A stretch of 6,964 nt of DNA from Dehalococcoidales bacterium (GCA_026416775.1 JAOAEN010000068.1:1-6964); one strand, 5' to 3'. Positions 1 through 5,914 are shown, counted from the first letter of the stretch. The notes: generated by a model from the letters alone, not told the origin. A program made the numbers and translations.

Positions 1-622
1 GGGCACGGTGGGTGAGCATGGCGCCTTTGGGGAGACCGGTGGTGCCCGATGTGTAGTAGATGAAGGCAATATCATCGCCCCTTGCCGCGGCAACATTTTC
101 TTCAAAAAGACCGGGATGGGTCTTCTCGTACTCGCGCCCGAGCGCGATAACCTCATCAAAACTCATTAGGATCGGGTCGCGGTAGCTGTGCATCCCTTTG
201 GGGTCCCAGTAGATGATTTTCTTGAGCCGGGGAAGCTCTTGCTTTATGGCGAGGAATTTGTCCGTCTGCTCCTGGTCGTTGACGATGGCAAACTTGGCAC
301 CCGAATGTTCGGCAATATACTTCACCTCGGACGGGATTGAGTCAACGAAAATACCGGTGGCAACCCCCCCGGCTGCCTGCACGGCGAACTCTCCCCAGAA
401 CCACTGCGGTTCGTTATCCCCGATAATGCAGGCAACATCGCCGCGCTCGAGTCCCAGACTGACCAGCCCGAGGGAAAAGTACTTAACATTATCGAGGTAC
501 TCCCGCCACGTGTAGCGCCGCCATATGCCGAACATCTTCATGCACATGGCAGTCCGTGCTGCCCATCTAGCAGCATTACTGACGATGATCTGCGGGATGG
601 TCTCGCACTTTCCTGTATCCAA
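1..622 (-). CDS. AMP-forming long-chain acyl-CoA ligase, N-terminal part (truncated by window edge)
   Basis: Adenylate-forming ligase that activates a carboxylic acid with ATP to an acyl-AMP and transfers it to CoA; cytoplasmic or membrane-associated. The visible 207 residues run off the left edge. They end with the AMP-binding P-loop signature TSGTTGLPK at about residues 191-199 (preceded by FIYY, followed by GAMLTHRA), and near the start carry GIWRRYTWREYL, typical of the long-chain (FadD/FAA1-like) branch. The start is taken as TTG at 622 because the stretch ETIPQIIVSNAARW just after it is family-typical and would be lost if the in-frame ATG at 547 were used. A GGAGG lies at 640-636, 13 nt upstream, which is long. 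The frame stays open back to a TAG at 811-809 but contains no ATG, GTG or other TTG there. Family members are usually about 600 residues, so roughly two thirds is missing. Chain-length specificity cannot be judged. Confidence 0.93.
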   Translation of the reverse strand, partial: MDTGKCETIPQIIVSNAARWAARTAMCMKMFGIWRRYTWREYLDNVKYFSLGLVSLGLERGDVACIIGDNEPQWFWGEFAVQAAGGVATGIFVDSIPSEVKYIAEHSGAKFAIVNDQEQTDKFLAIKQELPRLKKIIYWDPKGMHSYRDPILMSFDEVIALGREYEKTHPGLFEENVAAARGDDIAFIYYTSGTTGLPKGAMLTHRA

Positions 623-648
623 CGCTGAACGCCTGCCTCCATAAACTT

Positions 649-733
649 GATTGCCTCCCGTTCGGGAGGCAATCCTATAGGTAGACCAGTCCTCTTTTTC
701 AGAAACTATTTTCCCCTGTACAATTGCCTCCCG
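649..733 (-). promoter_or_regulatory. Leader with three mutually complementary segments (possible switching RNA structure)
   Basis: Read on the minus strand, segment A (733-723, CGGGAGGCAAT), segment B (674-663, GATTGCCTCCCG) and segment C (660-649, CGGGAGGCAATC) lie in the ligase leader. B is perfectly complementary to C (12 nt, only TT between the arms, so realistically an 11-bp stem with a 4-nt loop) and also to A (11 nt). A:B and B:C are therefore mutually exclusive. The GCCTCC core of B is also complementary to the putative ribosome binding site GGAGGC (640-635). No U-tract follows either stem, so it is not a standard intrinsic terminator. This may be a translational control element, or only a small repeated dyad. 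Confidence 0.5.
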
Positions 734-734
734 T

Positions 735-751
735 GCGCACCCGCGGTGCGC
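735..751. other. Short GC-rich hairpin
   Basis: GCGCACC (735-741) and GGTGCGC (745-751) are perfect inverted repeats around a 3-nt spacer. The hairpin sits in the presumed leader of the ligase gene, immediately upstream (on the minus strand) of leader segment A. It could add to a folded 5' leader; no T-tract follows on either strand. The rest of 676-877 shows no gene. Confidence 0.4.
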
Positions 752-828
752 CGTGTAAAGATGAACTTGAATCTCCCCGGACCTACCGAGTTTATGTTGG
801 TCATCGTGCTAAAGCACATATCAGCTTC

Positions 829-858
829 AGAATACCACAGGCTGAATTTTGCTGTCAA
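829..858 (-). promoter_or_regulatory. Candidate sigma70 promoter for the acyl-CoA ligase gene
   Basis: On the minus strand, a perfect TTGACA (858-853) is followed after 18 nt by TATTCT (834-829, 4 of 6 matches to TATAAT). Transcription would begin near 822, giving a leader of about 200 nt before the TTG start. It lies just downstream of the thioesterase stop, so the ligase could be transcribed independently of it. A second TTGACA at 876-871 has no good -10 partner at the right distance. Confidence 0.5.
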
Positions 859-877
859 TAATTAAATTTATGTCAAG

Positions 878-1288
878 CTATTTACTGGTGACCACCGTGG
901 TACCGGTGGCGCGGGCGATCAACTTGCCGTTCTGGTTTGTTACGGTAATTTCGGAAATGCCGATACGGCGCCCGCTCTTGATCACACGGCATTCGGCGGC
1001 GAGCTCGTCCCCGACGCTGGCGGCTGAGATCAGGTGGATGTTGAACTGGGTGGCAATGCTCGGGCTTACCAACGAGTTCGTGGCATAGGCGAATGCCTGG
1101 TCAGCCACCGCCATGATGATCCCGCCGAAAACCATGTTGTTGAAGTTCAGGTGCTCCTGACCTACTCTCATTGTCACTCGGGCATAGCCGGGGCTGAGCT
1201 CCGTGAGTTTCATTTTCAGAAATGATGCGACCGGCTCTTCCGCTTCTTTTTCCCTGAGTTTCGCAATGTTATCCGACGGTCCTTCCAT
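878..1288 (-). CDS. PaaI-type hotdog-fold acyl-CoA thioesterase
   Basis: Predicted cytoplasmic thioesterase hydrolysing acyl-CoA (or aryl-acyl-CoA) to free acid and CoA. The 136-residue length is normal for single-hotdog PaaI/YbgC-like enzymes. The segment HLNFNNMVFGGIIMAVADQAFAYA (about residues 47-69) corresponds to the active-site helix region, with the conserved acidic residue at D63; the C-terminal part (VGDELAAECRV, GRRIGISEITVTNQNGKLIA) matches the family's closing strands. The motif usually read as HGG is FGG here (F54), so the common histidine is missing. The ATG at 1288 is chosen because AGGAAG lies 6 nt upstream and because the 42 residues added by starting at 1414 look unrelated and would overlap the gene's own extended -10 promoter. 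It lies on the same strand as the downstream acyl-CoA ligase, 255 nt away. Natural substrate unknown. Confidence 0.88.
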   Translation of the reverse strand: MEGPSDNIAKLREKEAEEPVASFLKMKLTELSPGYARVTMRVGQEHLNFNNMVFGGIIMAVADQAFAYATNSLVSPSIATQFNIHLISAASVGDELAAECRVIKSGRRIGISEITVTNQNGKLIARATGTTVVTSK

Positions 1289-1316
1289 GGTTTCTTCCTG
1301 CGGGGTTTTGCTTCCT

Positions 1317-1325
1317 ATTATAGCA
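1317..1325 (-). promoter_or_regulatory. Extended -10 promoter for the thioesterase gene
   Basis: On the minus strand TGCTATAAT (1325-1317) is a perfect extended -10 element (TGN plus TATAAT). The -35 position (about AATGGT) is poor, as tolerated in extended -10 promoters. Transcription would start near 1310, giving a leader of about 20 nt before the ATG at 1288. This supports the ATG at 1288 rather than the longer open frame. Confidence 0.6.
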
Positions 1326-1386
1326 TAAACAGGTTTGGTACCATTTGCTTTTCTCCGTATCCGGTCCGTCACGCGTGTCCGGGCTG

Positions 1387-1417
1387 TTGACAAATGGGGT
1401 AAGGATAGCACCATAAT
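1387..1417 (+). promoter_or_regulatory. Candidate promoter for the GYD/two-component operon
   Basis: A perfect TTGACA (1387-1392) is followed after 19 nt by CATAAT (1412-1417, 5 of 6 matches to TATAAT). The spacing is longer than the optimal 17, so the promoter may be weak or activator-dependent. It is divergent from the thioesterase promoter at 1317-1325. Both face a shared region of about 160 nt, so a regulator bound there could affect both directions. Confidence 0.45.
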
Positions 1418-1431
1418 TAAGCCGGGTGCAG

Positions 1432-1440
1432 AAAGGAGGA
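1432..1440 (+). promoter_or_regulatory. Strong Shine-Dalgarno site for the GYD gene
   Basis: AAAGGAGGA lies 7 nt before the ATG at 1448. It is nearly a full anti-16S match and fixes the start of the first gene of the operon. The two following genes lack an equally good site, so they may depend on translational coupling. Confidence 0.8.
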
Positions 1441-1447
1441 AGCCAGG

Positions 1448-1753
1448 ATGTCAGTCTATCTGATGTTGACGACCCTTACCGATGCCGGCAGGAAGGCCCT
1501 TCAGGAAGACCCCGAAATCCTCAAGGAGATCAACCGGGAGGTAGAGTTCATGGGGGTGAAGATACTGAGCCAGTATGCCCTGCTCGGACAGTATGATTTT
1601 GTGAATATTCTGGAAGCCCCCAGCAACGAAGCCGTAGCCAAGCTTGCAATACGTCTCAGCGCGAGGGGAACCACCCAGACGCTCACCCTTGCCGCCATTC
1701 CGATTGAAGACCTTATTGCCACGCTCAAGGAGAAAAAGGAGACTCCCTGGTAG
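1448..1753 (+). CDS. GYD-domain protein
   Basis: A 101-residue protein of the GYD family, small cytoplasmic proteins expected to adopt a ferredoxin-like (dimeric alpha-beta barrel) fold. Their biochemical role is not established. Visible hallmarks are the N-terminal strand SVYLMLTTLTDAGRKAL, the family motif as GQYD (residues 47-50) within YALLGQYDFVNILEAP, and the later segment SARGTTQTLTLAAIPIEDL. The length is normal. The start is set by the strong ribosome binding site at 1432-1440. It is the first gene of a tight three-gene operon, 6 nt ahead of a response regulator and followed by a sensor kinase. This suggests an accessory or sensory role in the signalling system, but nothing in the sequence shows a ligand or partner. 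Confidence 0.85.
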   Translation: MSVYLMLTTLTDAGRKALQEDPEILKEINREVEFMGVKILSQYALLGQYDFVNILEAPSNEAVAKLAIRLSARGTTQTLTLAAIPIEDLIATLKEKKETPW

Positions 1754-1759
1754 AGCCCC

Positions 1760-2425
1760 ATGAGTAAAATAAGAGTGCTTATTGCTGATGACCATGCCGT
1801 AGTACGTGAAGGTACCCGCCAGATACTGGAGCAGGAACCAGATATTGAAGTTGTGGCAGAGGCTGCCGATGGTGAGGAGACAGTAAGGCTTGCGGGGATT
1901 ACCCGTCCCGATGTTGCCATCATTGACATCGCCATGCCGGTGGTTGATGGAATAGAGGCGACCCGACAGATCAAGGCGCAGTATCCGGGGATAGCGGTGC
2001 TTATCCTTTCTGCCTATGATGACGACCAGTTTGTTTTCAGCCTCCTTGAAGCGGGAGCGGCGGGGTACCTCCTGAAGAGTATCCGTGGGCGTGAACTTGT
2101 TGAGGCGGTGCGTCAGATTCATGCCGGCGAATCGGTGCTGCACCCGGCAATTGCCCGCAAGGTGCTGAACCGGTTTGTGGCCTCCGCTGATAGGTCAACC
2201 CGCCAGAAAACCTCGGATATCCTCAGTGAGCGCGAGGTTGAGGTGCTGCGTCTTGCCACGCGCGGCTTGAGCAATCAGGAAATCGCCAATGAACTCTGCC
2301 TTTCCCTGCGTACGGTACAGGCACACCTGGGGCACATCTTCAGCAAGTTGAAGGTAAGCTCACGGACTGAAGCCGTAGTCTATGCCCTCAAGCATGGCTG
2401 GGTTACCCTTGATGATATTCCCTAG
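1760..2425 (+). CDS. NarL/LuxR-family response regulator
   Basis: DNA-binding response regulator of 221 residues. The N-terminal receiver domain (about 3-118) has the acidic pair D10/D11, phosphoacceptor D56 in IIDIAMP, the switch serine S84 in LILSAY and conserved K106 in YLLKS, so it looks fully competent for phosphorylation. The C-terminal LuxR-type helix-turn-helix (about 153-215) contains LSEREVEVLRLATRGLSNQEIA and LRTVQAHLGHIFSKL, the recognition-helix region. The ATG at 1760 is 6 nt after the GYD stop and has no good Shine-Dalgarno site nearby (AAGGAG is about 20 nt away), suggesting coupling to the upstream gene. The partner is almost certainly the histidine kinase 9 nt downstream. 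Targets are unknown; candidates are its own operon and the nearby transporter promoter. Confidence 0.95.
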   Translation: MSKIRVLIADDHAVVREGTRQILEQEPDIEVVAEAADGEETVRLAGITRPDVAIIDIAMPVVDGIEATRQIKAQYPGIAVLILSAYDDDQFVFSLLEAGAAGYLLKSIRGRELVEAVRQIHAGESVLHPAIARKVLNRFVASADRSTRQKTSDILSEREVEVLRLATRGLSNQEIANELCLSLRTVQAHLGHIFSKLKVSSRTEAVVYALKHGWVTLDDIP

Positions 2426-2434
2426 CATAAGCGT

Positions 2435-3883
2435 ATGAGTTCAAACAAGCTGCACGGTCTTTCCTCGGAAAGGATAACCTCCCAGCGTGGCTTCTGGCTC
2501 ATCTCGGGGAGTCTTGTGCTCATTACCGCCCTGCACCTGGCGCGGGTGCAGTATCCTCTGGCTTTAGCCGACCTTTTCTCCGTGCTCGGCATAAGCGCGG
2601 TGATTTTTGAAAGGTGGCTTTACCTTTTCCCCATCGTTTTGGCAGGATGGTATTACGGCTGGAAGGTCGCGCTGGTCGTCTCCGCTGTCTCCCTTGTCTT
2701 CATGTCGCTGCGAGTCTATCTTCAACCGGTTGCCCTTGCCGAACAGATATTTGGCATTGTCATTGTTCTTGTCCTCGGTGACCTTATTGCCCTCGGCGCT
2801 TCAGCATTGCGCCGGCAGCGGCAGTACCTCAGCGAGCTGGAGAGTGCCCGTCGTGACCTTAGGATATCTGAGGCAAGCTTCCGCTACCTGTTTGAAAATG
2901 CTCACGATGCGATCCTGATCCATGACCTTGATGGCAACATCATCACGGTCAACAAGGCGGCGGAAAGGCTTACCGGTTACAGCAGGGATGAGCTCAAGCG
3001 GATGAATATCAGGAGCATTCTTTCGCCGGAGAGCATGGAGATTGCTGAAAAGGTCGGAAGGCAGCTCCTGAACGACGAGGAAGTGGAGCAGCCGTACGAG
3101 GAACGCATCTTCCGCCATGATGGTAGCGAGGCATATATCCAGCTTGCCACCAGCCTTCTTTACGACCATAGGAAACCGGTCGCCTTCCAGCATATTGCGA
3201 GGGACATCACCGAGCAGAAGCGCATGAACGAAAGCCTGCGTTTCTACTTCCAGCAGGCTATCCGGGCCCAGGAAGAGGAAAGGAAACGGATCTCTCATGA
3301 GCTCCATGATGATACCATCCAGTCGCTTGTGGTGCTTTCCCGTCAGCTTGATGCCCTGGCAAACCAGCCCGGGCTATTGCCGGAAATGCGCAAGCGTCTT
3401 GAGGACCTGTGGCACCAGACTGATGCTATCCTGCAGGGCGTCCGTCACCTGAGCCAAGACCTGCGCCCGCCGGCACTTGACCGGCTGGGACTCCTTGCGG
3501 CAATAGAGATGCTGGCTTCGGAGGTCTCAAAATATTCCGGTATTACTGCCAGGGTGAGTGTGGCAGGTAAAGAGCACCGCCTGACGGAAGAGGTGACGAT
3601 AGCCCTGTTTCGCATCACCCAGGAGGCCTTGAGGAATGTCTGGCGCCACTCCGGGGCGACTCGTGCCGAGATCATGGTGGAGTTTACGGAAGGAAAGACT
3701 AGGATCTGCATCATTGATAACGGCAAAGGCTTTCAAGTACCCGAGCAGATGAGTAACCTTGCCAAGTACGGGAAGCTTGGTCTTGCCGGGATGCACGAGC
3801 GTGCCCAACTCATCGGAGGCACGCTGACCGTCAGGTCAGTGCCCGGCGCCGGGACGACTATCATTATTGAAGCACCGAGCTAA
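2435..3883 (+). CDS. Membrane-bound PAS sensor histidine kinase (NarX/HisKA_3 type)
   Basis: Sensor kinase of 482 residues that should autophosphorylate and pass phosphate to the response regulator encoded just upstream. The N-terminal 125 residues hold about four to five hydrophobic segments (roughly 20-37, 45-59, 62-76, 78-96, 103-123) with no large extracytoplasmic domain. A short charged linker (126-145) is followed by a PAS domain (about 145-265: SFRYLFENAHDAILIHDLDG, then AERLTGYSRDEL, ending FQHIARDITEQK). The dimerisation/phosphoacceptor helix has RKRISHELHDD with H291 as the likely phosphorylated histidine. The ATPase domain shows the N-box (QEALRNVWRHSGA, N401), the G1 box DNGKGF (428-433) and GLAGMHERA (449-457). 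All catalytic motifs are present. Translation starts 9 nt after the regulator stop with no clear Shine-Dalgarno site. The signal could be membrane-associated or a PAS-bound ligand; it cannot be read from sequence. Confidence 0.94.
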   Translation: MSSNKLHGLSSERITSQRGFWLISGSLVLITALHLARVQYPLALADLFSVLGISAVIFERWLYLFPIVLAGWYYGWKVALVVSAVSLVFMSLRVYLQPVALAEQIFGIVIVLVLGDLIALGASALRRQRQYLSELESARRDLRISEASFRYLFENAHDAILIHDLDGNIITVNKAAERLTGYSRDELKRMNIRSILSPESMEIAEKVGRQLLNDEEVEQPYEERIFRHDGSEAYIQLATSLLYDHRKPVAFQHIARDITEQKRMNESLRFYFQQAIRAQEEERKRISHELHDDTIQSLVVLSRQLDALANQPGLLPEMRKRLEDLWHQTDAILQGVRHLSQDLRPPALDRLGLLAAIEMLASEVSKYSGITARVSVAGKEHRLTEEVTIALFRITQEALRNVWRHSGATRAEIMVEFTEGKTRICIIDNGKGFQVPEQMSNLAKYGKLGLAGMHERAQLIGGTLTVRSVPGAGTTIIIEAPS

Positions 3884-4081
3884 AGCAGATGCAATGCCGG
3901 ATTCCCCTGTTCCCTGCCCACTTCTGCCTGTTGGGGTTTTCAATAGCTACAGACTGCACCGTTTTAGTCCTGCTATTTTGACATCGGTACTTGCCTCATC
4001 ATCCTCACTTTTTATTGCCAGATATTAACACGCGGAGGGTGAGGATTACTTCAGGACAGACTGTCAAGCGTCCGGGCGTCC
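3884..4081. other. Non-coding stretch after the kinase gene
   Basis: No convincing gene lies between the kinase stop and the transporter promoter. An 8-bp inverted repeat, ATCCTCAC (4001-4008) and GTGAGGAT (4039-4046), encloses 30 nt, and a T5 run follows its left arm. A weak CCCA/TGGG dyad (3917-3920, 3932-3935) precedes TTTT and is too short to call a terminator. GACAGACTGTC (4055-4065) is a short palindrome. Transcription termination of the kinase operon is not obvious here. Confidence 0.5.
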
Positions 4082-4087
4082 TTGACA
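4062..4087. promoter_or_regulatory. Inverted repeat overlapping the -35 box (candidate operator)
   Basis: TGTCAAG (4062-4068) and CTTGACA (4081-4087) are perfect 7-bp inverted repeats 12 nt apart, and the right arm contains the whole -35 hexamer. A protein bound here would block RNA polymerase. The left arm also ends a short palindrome, GACAGACTGTC (4055-4065), and the spacer holds two copies of GCGTCC or a near relative. The binding protein is unknown. Part of the symmetry could be chance, since the right arm is constrained by the -35 box. Confidence 0.45.
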
Positions 4088-4110
4088 ATGTGTTAGCGCA
4101 TATGTATAAT
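4082..4110 (+). promoter_or_regulatory. Perfect-consensus sigma70 promoter for the transporter operon
   Basis: TTGACA (4082-4087), a 17-nt spacer and TATAAT (4105-4110) match the sigma70 consensus at every position with optimal spacing. Transcription would start around 4117, giving a leader of about 115 nt before the binding-protein ATG at 4233. A promoter this strong suits a highly expressed binding protein and would be expected to be under repression. Confidence 0.85.
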
Positions 4111-4116
4111 CCTGCT

Positions 4117-4232
4117 ACCCGAATGAATTAAAGATACGTGGAATTGGTGGCAAAATTTCCGGTGAAGGGGGGTGATAATAGGAAAGAGGCTTTATGTGAC
4201 CTGAATTCATTAAATGGAGGGACGAGAAAGCA
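4117..4232 (+). promoter_or_regulatory. Long 5' leader of the transporter operon
   Basis: The predicted leader is about 115 nt, longer than needed for a ribosome binding site. AATGAATT (4122-4129) and AATTCATT (4204-4211) are perfect 8-nt complements that could close a structure around most of it, and GGAATT/AATTTCC (4140-4145, 4154-4160) could form an inner stem with one bulge. The ribosome binding site GGAGG (4216-4220) lies outside the closing stem, 12 nt before the ATG. I do not recognise a known riboswitch class. Confidence 0.35.
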
Positions 4233-5819
4233 ATGAAGAGGCTGTTATTCGTCATTCTCGGAGCACTTCTGCTATTTAGTACTGTGATTATCGGTTGTGC
4301 CAAACCATCACCGACGTCAGGCCCATCACCGCAGGCAAGCCCGTCCGCAGGGCCACAGTACGGGGGCACGTTGATCTATGTGCGCAATACCGGTCTCTCA
4401 GTTCTTGGTGCCCCGATGGATATGCCGAGCTTCACCTGGTATAACCAGATAATACTTCCGGTGCTGGAGCCCCTTATTGTTCTGGATCGCAAGGGTAACC
4501 CTGTTCCCTGGCTTGCCGAGTCGGTGGATGTCACCGCTGACGGCCGGGCAATCACTTTCCGTCTCAGGTCGGGAATCAAATTTCACGATGGGACCGACTT
4601 TGATGCCGCTGCGGTCAAGTACAATTTTGAATCTGTCATCAACGCGAACGTTGCCGGTTCCGACGTATTTGCCAACGTGACTTCAATGGACGTGGTTGAT
4701 AAGCTGACCCTTCGCCTGAATCTTTCCAAGTACGATGCCCGGCTTTTGCCGGCGCTGGCGATGAGCACCATCGGGCAGATGGCTTCCCCGACCGCCCTTG
4801 CCAAGCCGGCAACCGCTGATACCGCCGCGCAGCTCCATCTGGTGGGCACCGGTCCCTTTGTCTTTGATAGTTGGCAGCGCGATCAGTTTGTGAAGTTCAA
4901 GAAATGGAACGGCTACTGGCAGAAGGGCAAGCCCTATCTGGATGCGATTGAATTCCGCAATAATCCCGATGTCCCCACTTCGCTTCTTGCGCTGAAGGCA
5001 GGCGAGGTAGACTGGGTGGAGAACGTTGACCCTTCTGACTTCATTTCAATGCAGAAGGAGGGCTACACCGGTTTCATCGCCTCGGACATCTTCTTCATCT
5101 TCAGCATTTTCCCTGACAGCAAGAACCCGAATTCCCCGTTCGCTGATCTAAGGGTACGCCAGGCGCTGGAATACGCCATTGACCGCGAGGGAATGGCGGC
5201 CGGTATCGGTCAGGGGACGATGAATGCCATCTACCAGCATGCCGTGCCGCATGATCCCTGGTTCGTCAAGGACCAGCCGCAGCTGAAGTACAATCCCCAG
5301 AAGGCAAAACAACTGCTGGCTGAGGCCGGCTATCCCAACGGATTTGAGGTTCCGCTTATCAGCGACGTGCGTGCCCGCAAGGATCAAGTCACGGCAATAC
5401 AGAGCTATCTGCAGGATGTGGGAATCAAGACCGTCCTTGACGTTGCCGATGTCCCCCGCATCACAAACTACACGAAGGACGGTTGGCAGGGTCTCCTTGT
5501 CCCCGGTTTCCCCAATGCTGATATCTTTACCGGCTGGATCGGTCTGTATAATAGTTCCATCTTCACGTATCCCAGTCTGGCATGGCCAGACGGCTGGAGG
5601 GACGGCATGGCAGCGGTGATTGCCGAGCCGGACCTGAACAAGCGTATGACGCTGTTCTCTTCATGGCAGAAGAAGCTCTATGATGGCTCGCTCATCATCA
5701 CCTATATCGGTGATTCACCGCGCAGCCTGACCGACGGCACCGTTATGGATCACGGCTTCTACAAGGATGGCAACATGGGCTACTGGGAGCCGTGGAATGT
5801 CTGGCTGAAGAAGAAGTAG
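4233..5819 (+). CDS. ABC transporter family 5 substrate-binding lipoprotein (peptide/nickel/opine type)
   Basis: Extracytoplasmic solute receptor of 528 residues that delivers ligand to the permease encoded next. The signal peptide (KR at 2-4, hydrophobic core 4-20) ends in a lipobox VIIGC with the lipidated cysteine at C22. A Ser/Pro-rich linker (24-41) tethers the mature domain to the membrane. Family signatures are FRLRSGIKFHDGTDF (109-123), VGTGPF (204-209), RVRQALEYAIDRE (307-319) and YNPQKAKQLLAEAGYPNGF (353-371), all typical of SBP_bac_5 proteins such as DppA/OppA. The length is normal and the frame is intact. It is first in its operon, behind a consensus promoter. The substrate is not deducible: the family binds oligopeptides, nickel chelates, opines, glutathione and some sugars. 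I would not assign dppA or oppA. Confidence 0.93.
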   Translation: MKRLLFVILGALLLFSTVIIGCAKPSPTSGPSPQASPSAGPQYGGTLIYVRNTGLSVLGAPMDMPSFTWYNQIILPVLEPLIVLDRKGNPVPWLAESVDVTADGRAITFRLRSGIKFHDGTDFDAAAVKYNFESVINANVAGSDVFANVTSMDVVDKLTLRLNLSKYDARLLPALAMSTIGQMASPTALAKPATADTAAQLHLVGTGPFVFDSWQRDQFVKFKKWNGYWQKGKPYLDAIEFRNNPDVPTSLLALKAGEVDWVENVDPSDFISMQKEGYTGFIASDIFFIFSIFPDSKNPNSPFADLRVRQALEYAIDREGMAAGIGQGTMNAIYQHAVPHDPWFVKDQPQLKYNPQKAKQLLAEAGYPNGFEVPLISDVRARKDQVTAIQSYLQDVGIKTVLDVADVPRITNYTKDGWQGLLVPGFPNADIFTGWIGLYNSSIFTYPSLAWPDGWRDGMAAVIAEPDLNKRMTLFSSWQKKLYDGSLIITYIGDSPRSLTDGTVMDHGFYKDGNMGYWEPWNVWLKKK

Positions 5820-5841
5820 CCGGCTTGATCGTAGTGGTCTG

Positions 5842-5885
5842 CTGAGGGCAGGGCATAACATGCTTTTCACAGGCTCTGCCCTCAG
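5842..5885 (+). other. Intercistronic hairpin between binding protein and permease genes
   Basis: CTGAGGGCAG (5842-5851) and CTGCCCTCAG (5876-5885) form a perfect 10-bp stem, extendable inward by a G-U and two G-C pairs to 13 bp, with an 18-nt loop. No T-tract follows, so it is not a standard intrinsic terminator. Placed 22 nt after the binding-protein stop and 29 nt before the permease start, it fits a 3'-end stabiliser or partial attenuator that keeps binding-protein mRNA more abundant than permease mRNA, a known arrangement in ABC uptake operons. Confidence 0.75.
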
Positions 5886-5914
5886 GTTTACCCTGGAAGG
5901 ATTGGGGGGACGAC

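Noticed and set aside
806..817. Small hairpin GTGCT-AA-AGCAC, considered as a terminator for the thioesterase gene.
   Set aside because: The stem is 5 bp with a 2-nt loop and no T-tract follows on the minus strand.
853..876. Direct repeat TGTCAA at 853-858 and 871-876, considered as tandem operator half-sites.
   Set aside because: One copy is simply the -35 box of the ligase promoter, and a second 6-nt match 18 bp away in AT-rich DNA is expected fairly often by chance.
1289..1414. N-terminal extension of the thioesterase frame to an ATG at 1414.
   Set aside because: The extra 42 residues are basic and unlike the family, lack a ribosome binding site, and span a perfect extended -10 promoter. 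The ATG at 1288 has a good Shine-Dalgarno site.
1451..2143. Long minus-strand open frames opposite the GYD and response regulator genes (also 1501-1974).
   Set aside because: They are antisense shadows of well-supported plus-strand genes, with compositions unlike known proteins and no ribosome binding sites.
2801..3307. A 168-codon minus-strand frame opposite the PAS region of the kinase.
   Set aside because: It overlaps a kinase whose domains and motifs are all intact, and shows no recognisable domain. It is a codon-bias shadow.
3904..3939. Possible intrinsic terminator after the kinase gene (CCCA/TGGG dyad followed by TTTT).
   Set aside because: The stem is only 4 bp with an 11-nt loop and the T-run is short, so it is too weak to call.
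4172..4204. A ten-codon GTG-initiated frame (MIIGKRLYVT) in the transporter leader, possibly a leader peptide.
   Set aside because: The purine tract abuts the GTG too closely for a normal Shine-Dalgarno site, and the peptide has no run of regulatory codons. It may be chance.
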